In this document: positions 1 to 11,569 of the stretch, piece after piece
Numbering within the stretch: position 1 is the first letter of the stretch
How the letters are laid out: each line of letters starts with the position of its first letter
DNA from: Zantedeschia hybrid cultivar
Taxonomy: Eukaryota > Streptophyta > Magnoliopsida > Alismatales > Araceae
DNA length: 64,000 nucleotides
NCBI GenBank assembly: GCA_030544215.1
Contig: JARZZO010000001.1
Location: 41,505,670 to 41,569,669, forward strand
Reading direction: 5' to 3'
Program-made: the position numbers and the translations under genes
Notes under the pieces: model-generated
What the model was told of the DNA's origin: nothing
Database searches by the model: none
What the model saw: only the letters and a program-made list of their open reading frames with translations

Positions 1-2313
1 ATCGGGGTGAGTGGTTGTTGTAGGTGATGTAGGGGTAATGGTTTGGATGGCATGCGAGGTGTATAATTGATTTGCGGAGGGTTGCTTGGTGAGGATGTGG
101 TGGCAGAGGGTGGAATGGGTTTAATGGTGATTGATTGTGGTTTGGGTATGCGGAGAGTGCGGCGAGGCGATTGCTCGGCAGTGCTTGACATATGACTTGC
201 TGAATAGATAGAGGACGAATCCTCTACTTTCCATTGTTGCCCTCTACTAGCCTCAGACTGGCTACCTGTCAAAATGGGGGCAATTTGATTTTGATGTTCC
301 GACAATGGGTTCTATACTATGCCCATATTCTGCGGTGCTGCTTGTTGTACCGGGGCTCTTTGGACTGGCTGTTGTTGCTGTGGTGGCTATGGCTGTTGTT
401 GTTGTTGTGGCCTTTTCGCCTTCAAGGCGGCTATGTACTTTTTCATCTCTTCCCAATCAATCCCTCCTTGATCATTGAGATCATGAATATAATCCCGAAA
501 GTGAAAGCAAGCATCTACCGTGTGTCCCGGTTGACGATGGAACATACAGTAACGGGACATGTCAACATTTAGTGGCCAAACGACCCTTTCCTTTGGCAGT
601 ACCAAGGCATTGGCCGCCATAAGGGCATTGAATATATCTATGAGGGATTCTGGTAATTGGGGGTATATCGACCTTCTGGGACCAGGAGGTTTGCTCTGCT
701 GTGTATAGTCATTAGGAGGAGGAACATGAGTGTAATTCGGCTGCTGCCTAGGTGGATTGTATACTTGCTGGTGGGAATGTTGTGGTGCTGACTGAAGCTG
801 CTGAGTAGGAGGCTTGTAACCCTGTTGGTTCTGAGGCCTCGGTGACTGATATTGTTGCTGATTCCTCGTAAATTGGGGTGGATTATTGTTCATTATACTG
901 ATGTGCTCATGAGACAATGTACCCTCGGTAGTTGGATCCATAGAAGAAGAATTGGGGATAATAGACTTCCTAGGTGGAGGTCTATTGGGTCGATGACGAT
1001 CGAAAACACTAGCAACAGTGGAGTCTTTGAACACATTCTGAGCATAACGCGCTCTTTCATACAGATCTGCCATGGTAGTCAAGTTATTCAGTGTCAGCAC
1101 TAGCTTGTACTGTGGAGTGGCGTTGGCAACCATCATCTTTACCAATTCTTGTTCGGACAAATGATCTCTTATCTTTTCAGCCATCTCTCGCCACCTATCA
1201 TCGAACACTATGAAGTCTTCATCTTGTTTCATCTTCTCATTGAACAAGTCAGTGATGGACAAGGTAGGTGCCACCCTGTCTTTGTATCTTTGCAAGAACC
1301 TCTTCGACAACGTGTCGAAGTTCTCTACCTCACTTGGATCTAAAGAGAAGAACCACTCTAAGGCCGATCCCTCCAATGATCTTCTGAAGAGGAATGCCAG
1401 TGACTTTTTATCATTTTGCCAAAACGACGATTCATACAAGAATTCTTTGATGTGAAGGAAAGGATTGCCTGTGCCGTTGTACTTTCTGTAGACTGGCATT
1501 TCAGAGGGTAAAAGATGGAATACTGGCAAATCAGGGACAGAGAATTCAGGAGCGGCCTTGTTGTCCATATTCTTTTCAAGATTCTTGAACTATTCGTCCA
1601 TCTGGGACAACTTGTTAAGTAGGAGTTGAGTGGTAGAATCTGCTGGTGGAGGTGGTGGTTGTTGAAAAGACTGCCTCCGCGAATAAGCAGGAATGCGAGG
1701 ACAATGAGGTTGTGAACTGGCGGCGTTCCCACTGTGCCGAAGGCATTCTGATAAATTGGGGTTTGCGGCCTAGCAAGATGCCATGAACCAGATTGTTGAG
1801 GACTTCTGTGCCGCGGAGTGGAATATGAAGACCTTCCATGGCTTGGGCAGGAACTTGATAAGCATAAGGGTTAACCATGGGAGTTGGCTCGGAAGGATGC
1901 AGAGGAGCTTTCCCCTTTAGAATGGATTGGATGGCACCAAATTGACGAGGATCCACATGATTAGACAGGGCTCCAATGAGGGTAACGAGATCAGAAGGAT
2001 GATCGGCAGAGGGCCCAGCTTGGTCTTGGGCTCTTTCAACGGTAGGATTGGAGATGACATGAACACGTGAATGATCACCCAAATCTGGGTGATATTGACC
2101 GTAGATCGAATGATCATGAAACTGAGGGGCATGAGCATCTCCCTCATGAATAGTATGGAATTGATTGGGATAATCAGAAATATAGGCGTCCCTTTCATCT
2201 TCAGAATAAGACGCACCATGGACTTGAGGGGCATAAGCATCTCCCTCGTACTCGACCAGATCCTCTTGTTCGAAGGCAACTATGCCGACGGTTCTACCTG
2301 AACGTAGCATCAT
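1..2313 (-). pseudogene. gag: Ty3/gypsy gag (broken), element A1
   Basis: Gag is the structural capsid protein of the retrotransposon particle. Translation probably starts at the ATG pair at 2313-2308, giving MMLRSGR, the same start motif as element B. The N-terminal part (2313 to about 1740) has two EGDA-x-AP motifs. After a frameshift near 1680-1740 and an in-frame TAG near 1588, the main domain continues from 1568 to 387. It holds the retrotransposon-gag core (about residues 25-180 of that 393-aa stretch, with LEWFFSLDPSEV), a Pro/Gln-rich linker, and a Cys-His motif CMFHRQPGH followed by DAC. The last 386 bases encode the Pro/Ser/Thr-rich region that leads toward protease; it is also present at 5049-5564. 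At least two disabling changes make it a pseudogene. The C-terminus and protease are outside the window. Confidence 0.85.
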
Positions 2314-3282
2314 TGTGTTGAGATGACAATTATTGCAATCAAGTTTGCACATATTAACAACCAAGTAGATGCTTACGTTGTTTTGAGAGTTATTTGTTGG
2401 GTTAATTGAATTTTTAAGTTCAAATTCTCTCAATGGGTAGGATCCTAGTTTCAATTCAATTTTCACCGTTATGCTCTATGGCTTCACTTACAACGAAATG
2501 AACAACTACCCGGGATATCAAATGGTACAACCGGCCCGATGAACAAAGAGGAACTCCTTACTTTTGGGGACTTACGGAGGTCTTAACACCAACCACTCTA
2601 GTCTGACCGAGGGACCGACCCAGTCAGAGAAAGGTGAGGATGCCAAGAGAGGTATTCCTATAGGAGGGGGTGATCTCCAATGCAAATGACCTGTGGCCTG
2701 GATGGCCTCTAATGTAGAATAAATAAATATAGGTAGCAATATGATCAATGATCCGAGTGTTAGTGACCAACAGGGATGAGAGCTTTGAATAGCGTCGCAG
2801 TTCACAGACACTATTCAACATAGTAATCCCTCTTGTTCACATAGGTTCGGGCAGTAGGAGAGATAAAGGGGCACTAAATAGCATCTTAGAAGGGCGACGC
2901 GCTTAAGGAAACACATCGCTCTGGAAAGATGCGCTTTAGTTCCCGAAAGCAACAAATAGGCAACAAAATCAGGGGTAATCCCCTCTCCAAATAACAAGAT
3001 GACTAAGAGATCAACTATTCATGCGATGACAGTTTGAATATATAGACTAATCATGCAACAACATGGATATCAATCTGAACAAAACACATTTTTCAATACC
3101 ACTTCTCAAGGCAATCAAGGGAGGGCAAAATTTTGCCACAAGGGGGTGTGCACGAGGTGTAGATGGGGATAAAAATCAATTAACCAACAAACCAACCAAA
3201 CGTGCCCGAGGGACACGAGCGGTGCATTGAGGGTGCCCAATGGGAATAACAAGAGTAAAAATAAAAAGAAACGACAAGACAA
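2314..3282 (-). other. Leader between primer site and gag, element A1
   Basis: No coding sequence is supported here. The stretch 2521-2640 is the reverse complement of a near-identical block at 58738-58860 in element B. This shows it is the conserved 5' untranslated leader of the family rather than unique host DNA. Small reading frames in it are not conserved in form. Confidence 0.7.
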
Positions 3283-3300
3283 GTCCCACCGTGATCGCCA
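3283..3300 (-). promoter_or_regulatory. Primer binding site, element A1
   Basis: On the minus strand this reads TGGCGATCACGGTGGGAC, six bases inside the LTR end at 3307. It begins with the TGG expected for pairing with a tRNA CCA tail. From memory it resembles the complement of a plant tRNA-Arg 3' end with about two mismatches; this was not checked against a tRNA set. The same site occurs in element B at 58036. Confidence 0.7.
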
Positions 3301-3971
3301 AAAAGCTGTAGTGCTAAAAAAGAGTGTGTGTTTATTATGCTATCATGTGTTTACTATGATTAACAATATGAATAGAATTGTGATCGCTAGAAACCGAAGG
3401 TTTCAAAGGAAAAGTGATCGCTTACTAACCTTGCAAATCGGGAGAAAATGAGATCCTTTTGTTCTTCTCTTCCGGCCGGCCGAAAGAAAAGAGCCTTCTC
3501 TTTCTTTACTTTTATTCTTCTTTTGTACCTTGTGAAAAATCAAACAAACATGAAAACTATGATTAGAACTAAAATAGCATACTATCTATTCTAACTAAAA
3601 ATATAAACATGCAACTAAACTAAAAGAACTCACTTTTGTGGTTTTCTTTTAAACCCCTAAAGGAGGTGTAGGTTTGGAAATTATGGAGTGGGTGTGTGTG
3701 ATGAGTTGATGCAATGAAGAAATCATATGAAAAAGAAACTAGAAAGAAACTAAAGAAAAGAAGAATAAGATGGTTGGTTTGGCCCCTTGAAAGCCTTGAT
3801 CTTCTTGAGCTTCAATGAAAGAAAAGGATGAAGAAACGGGAATTCCTCTTGCTATCCACACTTTTCTTCTTGCGAACCTTCAAACACCTTGCTTCAAGCT
3901 TAAAAATTACCAATTACCAACCAACTACTAACTGCCAACCTCCAACCTTTTTCAAAGGTCAATGTCCACAT

Positions 3972-3980
3972 GTATTTATA
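3972..3980 (-). promoter_or_regulatory. TATA box of LTR A1
   Basis: The minus strand reads tataaatac. It lies about 565 bp into the LTR at the same relative place as TATA boxes in the related LTRs (57275 in B, about 6750 in the 6035-7306 LTR, about 49475 in the 48710-50014 LTR). This recurrence in diverged LTRs supports a real RNA polymerase II promoter. Confidence 0.6.
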
Positions 3981-4120
3981 AGAAGTAACTTTAGGGTATT
4001 TAGCCTTCAAAGGGACTTTCCCGTAGCTCGGGCTTGCCTCGGACGATCATGAAGGAAATTGGAAACCCTTCCTACCTTTGGAATCAGACTATCTCGGCTA
4101 AATCTTGCTTATCAGGAAAC

Positions 4121-4428
4121 TCTTAAAATGCGTCGTTCAAGGGGGGCGCCTTTTAGTTCATTAATGCAGCCAAAATAGAAATAAATCTGGAAAGAAAAAC
4201 CGAAGACAATTAGGAAACTTAAAAAGTGTCGTGTACACACGACGTACTTTAGATAATTTAGGAAATTAACTGGAATTAGAAATAGTAAACCTAGGCGGAT
4301 TAGGACCAAAATGGCGTCGTGTAATGGCGAAGCTATTCAGTTAAATCCTCTTAAATTTACTAATTTTAATTCTGAATTGATTTCTTCTAAGAATCCAAAT
4401 GGAGTCGTGTATGCACGACGTGATTCAA
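4121..4428. repeat. Four GGCGTC-type hairpins, LTR A1
   Basis: Imperfect inverted repeats sit at 4121-4157, 4218-4252, about 4305-4338 and 4391-4426, about 90 bp apart. The second has inner arms gtcgtgt and acacgac. The fourth has outer arms GAATC and GATTC around gtcgtgtatgcacgac. The first and third are decayed. They belong to the cross-family motif described in the findings. Confidence 0.7.
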
Positions 4429-4544
4429 CAAATTTCGAGAAAATCAACAAAAATTAATTAATGATTAAACATCAGACCATTTCGGGGCATTATCATTGTG
4501 ATATGAAATTTACTTAATATGATGTCAAAATCAGCGTGTCTACA

Positions 4545-6034
4545 GAGGGGAATGGGTAGAGTTGTCGTAGGCAGTAACAGAGATGGGGGAAGGCAGCTAC
4601 TTTTCCTTGGGTATACCATAGAATTCTAGGATCTTTGGTGACAACACATTAATAGAAGCCCCTGTATCAACCAGACATGCATCCACGGCCTTTTTGCAAA
4701 TGTTAACCATAATGCTTAGGGCCATGCTCCTGGCTACTGGTGGTGCTAGTTTAGATGTGTGAAATGAGATGGAGGGAAGATCCCCCTGTGGAACCAATAG
4801 TGCAATGATCTTCTTTACCAGTACGTCCTCATTGACCATACCCTTTTGAGGTACTCTATTAAAGCTTCTTGGTGGGTCTTGGATCTTTTGATTAGTTAAA
4901 GTATTGAGATGCGTGCCGGCGTTCTGTCTAGGTGCTTCAACAAGTCATATTGAGTACTAGATGCACTCTCTTCATTTTGTACTTCTTCTGGCGGCTATGA
5001 TGGGCCATCTCTAACTGTGGATTGAGGAAAGACTTTGTTGAAGATCCTCTAGCTCCAGAGTATGTGCTGATCATCATTGGAAGGTGATATCTTGAGTTTC
5101 GCAAGGTTGATTAGGGGTTTAGAGGGTGTAATGGGTTTATATGTGGATGATGGTGGGTTATTTGGTGGAGGTGCTGGAACGCAGATGAGTGGTTTGGAGA
5201 GTTGTATGGTAATGGGGTGAGTGGTTGGTGTAGGTGATGTGGGAAATGGTATGCGTAGCAATGGTTTAGATGGCATGAGTGGCTCATAACTGGGTGGTGG
5301 GGGGTTATTTGGTGGAGGTTTGGGTGAAGGTTTAAAGAAAGCGGGTGTCGGTATGGGGGTGATCCTCATGGATTCTAGTTTAGGTATGCGGAGAATGTGG
5401 CGAGGCGGTTGTTTGGCGATACTCGGAACATGGCCTATTGAATAAATAGAGGAGGACTCGTCTACCTTCCATTGTTTCCCCCTGTTAGCCTCGGACTGGC
5501 TATGGGTACGGATCGGGGCAACCTGGTTTTGATGCTCCGGCAGCGGGTTCTGCACTATACCCATGTTTGATGATGTTGCTGCCTGTACTGGTTCTCTCTA
5601 TATCTGTTGTTGCTACTACTGTGGTTGTTGTTGTTGTTGCTGTGGTATCCTCACCTTCAAGGTGGCCATGTACTTTCTCATCTCTTCCCAATCAATGCCC
5701 CCTTGCTCATTCAAGTCATGGATGTAATCCCTGAATTGGAAACATGCATCCACCGTACGCCAGGTTGTCTATAGAAGACACAATACCTGGAGGCATCAGC
5801 ATTATGGGGTCAGACTATTTTCTCTTTTAGCAAGACCAAAGCATTGACTACCATAAGGGCATTGAATATGTCGGATAGAGACTCCAGGAGCGGAGGATAA
5901 GACGCCCTCTTTGGGCCTGGAGGTTTTCTCTGCTGATTGTAATCGCTTGGGGGAGGCACATTATGGTATGCTGGCTGCTGACGAGGCTGATTATATGTTG
6001 ACTGGTATGATTGCTGAGGCTAATTATTGGCTGG
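4545..6034 (-). pseudogene. gag C-terminus and aspartic protease fragment (older A-family copy)
   Basis: On the minus strand this starts in the middle of gag (Gln/Pro-rich linker, then a Cys-His region near 5800). It runs through a Pro-rich linker (5564-5049) into retropepsin-type protease (4839-4597) with the active-site motif LVDTGAS. Protease would cut the polyprotein. The frame ends at a stop after GIPKEK, the rest of the domain is cut off by the LTR end at 4544, and several frameshifts are present. Both borders are LTR termini in the same orientation (4544 and 6035) with different 5-bp flanks (gaggg and gctgg). I infer an old copy into which A1 and E inserted separately; a recombination product is the alternative. 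Confidence 0.75.
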
Positions 6035-7306
6035 TGTAGGTGCTCAGATTGCGTGTGTTATCATCATGACATCATGTGTTGAATAATTAATAAATCTAAT
6101 TAAATTGTGATCGCCAGAAACCAATGGTTTCAAAAGAGAAAGTTGATCGCTTTACTCACCTTGTAAAGATTGGGAGATTGGGTTCTTTGTTCCTCTCCTT
6201 CGGCGGGCCGAAAAAGAAGAGCCTCTTCTTTTTTTACTCTTGTTTTATCTTTTTCTTGGTGTTCAAGCCTTTTCTTCAAGTTTTTCTTTTTTTTTAAACC
6301 TTGCAAGAAAATCAAATTGAGAAAAAGAAAACGAATTAAAGCTATGCTAGTGTAGTAACTATTCTAAATATTAATCTAAACATGCAACTCAACTAAAATC
6401 ACTCACTTTTATATTTCTTTTAAACCCCTATCATGGACATGGGTTTGGAAAAGATGAAGTGTGTGTGTGTGTGTATGATGGAGTGATGAATAATTGTATG
6501 GAAAACAGTAAACAATAGATGAAAAATATGAAGAAACAATGAAAAACTAGCAAAAGAAAACAAAGGGGCTGAGTATGGTTGGCCCCTCTATAGCCTTGGT
6601 CTTCAATAGCTTCAATGGAGAAAGAAAAGGAAGAAGAAAGAGTCTTCAAATCTTCTCCACATTTTCTGCAATAAAGGGCCCCTTTTCACCTTGATTTGAA
6701 CTCCAAAACACCAATGACCAACCTTTTCCAAAGGTCCAAAGGGTATTGTATATATAGAGGCTTCAATTAGGGTTGTTTGGCCTTCAAAAGGGCTTTCTCG
6801 TGGCTCAGGCTTGCCCTGGATAGACATGGAAGGAGTTGGAAACCCTTCTACTCTATGGAATCGGATTATTTCGGCCAAATCATGCTTATCAAGAAAGTAC
6901 TTGAAACATGTCGTGATCAAAAGACGCCATTTAACTAATTAGGAGGGGTCAACATAGAAAGAAATTTGCGAAGGAAACCAGAAACGATTAGGAAAGCTAA
7001 AAGGCGTCGACCATGGAAGCGGTGATTTAGATAATTAGGAAACTAATTCGAATTTAAAAATCTAGAACTTAAACGGCATCGTCTATGGGCGACGTCATTA
7101 AGTCAAATCTATATGAATTTAGGAGTTTAATTCCGAACTTATTTCTGCTAGAAATCTAAATGGCATCGACCATGGTCGACGTTAATCAACATATTTCGAC
7201 AAAAGTCAATAAAAATTAATTAATAATTAAAAATCAGACTATTCTGGGGCATTATAAGTGTGACAAGAAATTTATTCAATATGAAGTCAAAATTAGCGTG
7301 TCTACA
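6035..7306 (-). repeat. 3' LTR of element E
   Basis: The LTR is 1272 bp, starting TGTAGACACG on the minus strand at 7306 and ending GCACCTACA at 6035. A polypurine tract directly precedes its start, so it is a 3' LTR and not a solo copy of A1's. A TATA-like tctatatataca (minus) lies near 6747-6758. The sequence left of 6035 is mid-gag rather than a primer site, as expected for the outer edge of a 3' LTR. Confidence 0.85.
6900..7188. repeat. Four GGCGTC-type hairpins, LTR of element E
   Basis: Copies lie at 6900-6935, 6996-7030, 7068-7102 and 7155-7188. The third keeps outer arms CTTAA and TTAAG. The fourth has atcgaccatggtcgac inside. Spacing (72-96 bp) and position upstream of the TATA box match the other A-family LTRs. 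Confidence 0.7.
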
Positions 7307-7321
7307 GCTGCCCCACCTTGG
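7307..7321 (-). promoter_or_regulatory. Polypurine tract of element E
   Basis: The minus strand reads ccaaggtggggcagc directly before the LTR start. This is the expected place and base content for the plus-strand DNA primer. Element F has the matching aaggtgggacagt at 50015. Confidence 0.65.
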
Positions 7322-8327
7322 CATTGACTTTGCAAGGGAGTGAAATGGAATGGAATATATTGAAAAGATGATACCAAGGTGTGATGTGACACGCTCTTAA
7401 CATTATATGGTGAGAATTTTTCTCAAAATGATCAACAAAGTGTCTCCAAGATATCAATAGAATCAATCCTGTCTCGATGAAAGGAGACAAAGAAAATAAA
7501 TAAGGTCGATCAACTTCCACGATTGGGAAGTACCCTACGTCACAAACCCTGCAGGTTTTATCATGGAGAGCGGTTACCAGCCAATGTGGACGTACTACAA
7601 CCATGATGGATCTTAAAAATGAAACAAGAAATATAGGATAAATAATCCAAATAAGGATAGAATTCCAAAGATATCCTCAAGAAGGCCTTAAAGATAATTG
7701 AGAAATCAATTCGGAATAGAATATCTCACGTCACGTTTGGATTTTTTTTTTTTAGATCAATGATCTGATATTTAATCAAGAATTAATTTTTATCACAATT
7801 ATATCAAAGTCCTATATGATGCGTGCTGGGCTAAAAGAAAAATAAGATGAAATAATTTAATATAAATTAATCAAGGATAATATTGTTAAACTGTCGTTGA
7901 TGAGTCAAGATACCAGTTCTACAATTCAGCACTAAGCCGAAGCTCATTTATCTACGCACTGTTTCACAAAAGCGAGACTATCGTCCCCATCAGTCAACAA
8001 TCCAACGGCCTATCCGTGCGATTAAGAATCCTCTGGAATTATCTCTGTTTTTATTGAAGGGGAACTCAAATTCCAGTTTCATCAAAACCACAAGGTCCTT
8101 GATATAATCTAATAAATGTTTTTCATATAGTAATGATAATGCAAATCAATTACATAATGAATACAAGGATAGAGATAATCGTCTTTTTAGTCATGGCTGG
8201 GACTCATAAACTCCCATAGTGGGACCTTAGTGAAATTCTTAGCTTCATTTTCTTTTCTTGAATTTTCCTGCACTAAAATTTCATCAGTAACTTCATACAA
8301 AAGAATAAACATAAATAAATAGCATAT
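7322..8327 (-). other. 3' untranslated region of element E
   Basis: No gene is supported. From 7307 to about 8075 the sequence aligns with 50015 to about 50760 in element F, for example around the gattgggaagtaccct block in both. It is therefore the shared 3' untranslated part of this family. After 8075 E holds sequence that F lacks, including the copia LTR piece and the first antisense gene. The minus-strand frame at 7604-7302 is not kept in F. Confidence 0.6.
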
Positions 8328-8990
8328 TGATAGATATAGGTGGTCTCTAAGCCAATCACGAAGCACCTATTTCAATATGGTTCAATAATAAATGGCATAT
8401 ATATTTCATTATGTAGATTGGCGTGTTTATTATCATTGCGCATAATGAAATCCATGAATGTGTGCAACGATCATCGGATTATGATGAGATCATAATAATG
8501 AGACCGATGACCTATAAGCACACACTCTGAATTGTTCCTAGTCGTAGGATGTTTGAAGGAGACATCAAAAATCCGGTAAGACTAGTACAGGTTATTCCAG
8601 CTCATATGATGAGGGTGACTGATCATGTTAGTCACATGTGTGGAGACACGATAGTGAACCTGTAGGTGCTCATTGGGGAACGAGTTCACTAAATTGATCC
8701 GATATGAATTGCCGAATGGTAATTTACCTAACTGTCAACTGGCTTGATTCATCGTTACAGTGGCGTAGTTGGTCCTTGGACTTGAGACCCCAAAGACACC
8801 TTGTCGGTGGACTTCTAGGCTTTGACCTTGGCTTACGAATCCCTAGCCACGGGATTTCTAATAGTCAAGGATCGGGTCCAGCGGAAGACCTTCGAAGGTG
8901 ATTTCTAATGTTTGACCTTAGTTTTCATTCCGAATCGGATCAACGGGCATTGGGCGGGTATTTTCTTGTTGCTTCTGCTGTGTTTGTCAC
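8328..8990 (+). mobile_element. Partial copia LTR, plus orientation
   Basis: This begins tgatagatataggtggtctc and aligns along its length with the reverse complement of the copia G LTR (54532 leftward), including the shared ctcatatgatgagggtgact and caccttgtcggtggacttct blocks. Only about 660 bp of a roughly 1.55-kb LTR is present and no internal region follows. It is a truncated LTR relic within E's 3' part. The right border near 8975-8990 is approximate. Confidence 0.7.
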
Positions 8991-9212
8991 GCCCCGCCCC
9001 GATCCCAACACATATAACATAGAGTTTCGGAGAATATCATAAAAAGCCTAAAAGGCGTCGCCCTGAGTCGACGTTATTTAAATAACGTCACCCTGACCAG
9101 ACGCAGTTTAACTTACCGAAACAGGCTGCTCTGATTCCAATCCGAACTCTATTTTCCTCCTATAAACTCCTTCTTCTAACTCGGAAAAGGACTCCTCTAC
9201 TTCGCAAATCCC
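8991..9212. other. Spacer with GGCGTC-type hairpins upstream of the first antisense gene
   Basis: No coding sequence. A double hairpin of the GGCGTC type spans about 9048-9110 (aaaaggcgtcgccctg, then gtcgacgtt, then ataacgtcaccctg, then cagacgcagttta). It lies about 110 bp upstream of a TATA box. The cacgccccgccccgatcc stretch at 8989-9006 resembles the ends of other Ty3 LTRs, but no complete LTR is visible. Confidence 0.5.
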
Positions 9213-9220
9213 TCTATAAA
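9213..9220 (+). promoter_or_regulatory. TATA box for antisense gene 1 of element E
   Basis: The plus strand reads cctctataaaacctcc, followed about 30 bp later by a CA-rich start region and by an ATG at 9340. Spacing fits a plant RNA polymerase II promoter on the strand opposite to the retroelement. Confidence 0.55.
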
Positions 9221-9339
9221 ACCTCCCCCCCATCAATTCAATTCAACACAACAACCAATCAAGAGAAAAGGCTAGAGAATTCTCTTTAAGACTCAAGGAA
9301 AAAGAAGAAGAACAAGAAGGAGTCAAGCAAGTAAAGAAG

Positions 9340-10744
9340 ATGGCTAGCTTTGCTAAGGACTCCTAAAACAAGAGGGCAAGGAAGATGATTAAGAGGCTTT
9401 CTGATGTGGAAGGCCATCTAAGTGGGATAGATTCTAACCTACAAGTACGTTACTCTCTCTATTCTATTCAATTTTTATTCTGTTCTTTATTCTTTTACAT
9501 GAATTCTCCATACTCTCAATTCTTTAACGAGTAAGATAGAACTATTACAAACTATTTTCTTCATCTAGGGATATCCTTTCTTCCCCAGTCCAAGACGATT
9601 CTCTTCACTTCCATGGATCCAAAAGCTTGTGAACAAGATTAATCTCTCCATGTAATCTTATATATCCAAATGGCATATTCAAGGGTTGGTTATTCATGCC
9701 AAACATTGCAAAAACACATGCATGGATTGGGCTTCAATGGGCGCTTTGGTCGAGCTGTGGCACCCTCAAACTCATACTTTTCTCTTTTCCACGTTCGAAG
9801 CCACCATCCTCTTAGAAGAAGCTGAACTCCTATTGGGTCTTCATAATCTTAAGGTCAACAATGATGAACCTGATTTGACTGAGATGATGCTCATGAGGGA
9901 AAAGATCACGGGTCAGCAATTGTTGGAGAAGATCATGAAGAATCCAAATGAAATTCAGGGTTGTCTTACTCAAAAGGGGATTAATCTCATTAAGTTAGAT
10001 GAATGGATTCTGAAGAAGATAGAAAATCTCAAGGATGAAGAAATAGAGAACGTGATGAAGGCGTTCACCGCTTGTTAAGATAGAGCTCTACTTTTTCCTG
10101 CCCAAGATAATATTTTGGAAAATGATCAGATCAGTGCTATCAGTGGGATTTTTGAAGGAAAGTAGATCAGCACAGTAGTTCTAGCCTATCTATACAGTGG
10201 GCTCTTTGCAGCTTCTGCTAGTCAGCCTCCTTATGGCAATATGCTTCTCTTAGCTCTGTGGGTGGAATTTTACTTCAAGTTCAATCATAATGAGGAAAGA
10301 GTTCCAAGGATGTCCCAAATGTATCAGCGTAGTGCTATCTTCCATATTGCCAACACTGTAAAGTTCAACGACAACATGACCAATCGAGTGCCTAACCTCA
10401 AGACTCGAGCTGGCTGGCGCACTTATTTCAAGACTATGCCCAGGACTGAATTTGAATCCACGCCGCTTGCTCTCATGGAAAAGGCAATTCGAGTGCGCCG
10501 TGGTACTGGCACAAAACTCCGACTGATCAGGGCGATCAAGTTCGTTCTCTATAATCCACATCGTTGGTATCCTCAGCTTGATATGCCGCGCTACGAATTT
10601 TCAGAAATATCTTCTCTTTCTCTAATTAAGAAGCAGGCATGGGGAATTGACGAAGATTTCGAGGCGACAGAACTTATTGCTACTTTGTGGAACAACGGGT
10701 TCACCCGTTGTGTAAAAACTCCTCATGAGGTGAATCGAGAGTGA
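9340..10744 (+). pseudogene. Antisense gene 1 of element E (transposon-borne, plant-specific domain)
   Basis: ATG at 9340 (MASFAKDS then a stop) opens a short first exon. A GT-AG intron fits 9445-9568. The main reading frame then runs to a stop at 10744, in two open blocks (9686-10078 and 10241-10744). The motif THTFLFSTFEATILLEEAEL and the block with NLKTRAGWRTYF are typical of a plant protein class often found as extra antisense genes in Ty3/gypsy elements and related to plant mobile domain/DUF7745-type proteins. That assignment is from memory of the family. Function is unknown. Stops at codon 9 and in the middle mark it as a pseudogene. Element F lacks this gene. Confidence 0.6.
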
Positions 10745-11569
10745 TGGAAATCTTATGTAAGAGAACTTCAGAAAATCCGGCCTAAAAGCTCTCAATCCTT
10801 CCATTCAACTTGATGTAGTTCTCAATTTATTTTCAATAAAAATCATTCCTTTATTGCACTAAAGATCTATCCTTAATACTCGTGCAATTTTCTGAAATTT
10901 TTTCTTAAACAAAACTGCTCATTTTCCTCAAGATAGTAGGATTCGAGCTCATTAATGTAAATAACGTTAACAAAGGAAGACGCTTTTCTACCAAATTCAA
11001 TTTTCAAAAATTCAAAATTTATTCCTTAAAGTGCTTGAAACACGTTGACCATGGGTGATGCCAATAACTTCTCTCTCCTATTTTTCAGAGATTTCTAAAC
11101 ATTAAATTGCCTAAACCATGTTGACCATGCTCGACGCTAATCACTGATTTCTCCAGATTTTGGATTTTTCACAGACTCCGTGGTACAGCTCTGATCGCTG
11201 AAGGCGGTAAACCATAAAACACATCGACCATGAGCGACGTTTTCACTTATTTTCAAATCTCCAACCGTCTGCCTTTGTTTGTGCGCCATTAACACGTCAA
11301 CCTGTGTCGGCGCCATTTAATGAATTTGAATAGGGGTCCCCGAGCCTGAGCCTTCCTCCTTCCTCATTCTCTCCTCAAGCGCTTTTATCTTTTCTCTCTT
11401 CCTCCTCCGGCGACCGCGGCGAACTCCGGCGAGCTTCTCTTCATCTCCGGCCATCTCCTCGTCGTTGGCGACCACTCCTTCTCTCTTCCATTCTTTCTCT
11501 CTTACCCCAGCTCTCACTCTCTTACGAGTTCTCTCTTCATCTCACTCTCACACACTCCCTCGGATCGTC
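10745..11569. other. Spacer between the two antisense genes of element E
   Basis: No gene. Decayed GGCGTC-type hairpins occur near 11035-11070, 11108-11140, 11208-11240 and 11286-11325. From about 11330 a pyrimidine-rich leader with ctcctccggcgacc repeats precedes the second antisense gene. A comparable leader precedes its homologue in F (50870-51080), and a similar stretch lies in the D2 LTR at 59816-59890. Confidence 0.5.

Larger units (their letters stand above)
1..4544 (-). mobile_element. Element A1: 5' part of a Tat-like Ty3/gypsy retrotransposon
   Basis: Read on the minus strand, the order is LTR (4544-3307), primer site (3300-3283), a leader of about 970 bases, then gag from 2313 to the window edge. 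The window removes protease, pol and the 3' LTR. The leader and gag N-terminus match element B (58029-59409) closely, so A1 and B are two copies of one family in opposite orientation. Family placement is inferred from the related copies E and C, which carry Tat-type pol with a second RNase H, and from the gag type. The gag is broken, so this copy cannot be autonomous. Confidence 0.85.
3307..4544 (-). repeat. LTR of element A1 (5' LTR)
   Basis: The LTR is 1238 bp. On the minus strand it starts TGTAGACACG and ends AGCACTACA, so the TGTA/TACA ends match. A TATA-like box (tataaatac, minus) lies at 3972-3980. Four GGCGTC-type hairpin relics lie upstream of it at about 90-bp spacing (4121-4428), in the U3 part. 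The flank at 4545-4549 is gaggg; the other side is outside the window. It aligns along its length with the LTRs at 6035-7306, 48710-50014 and 56688-58028. Confidence 0.85.

Noticed and set aside
7302..7604. 100-codon minus-strand frame next to the LTR of E
   Set aside because: It runs through the polypurine tract and the homologous region of F has no matching frame.
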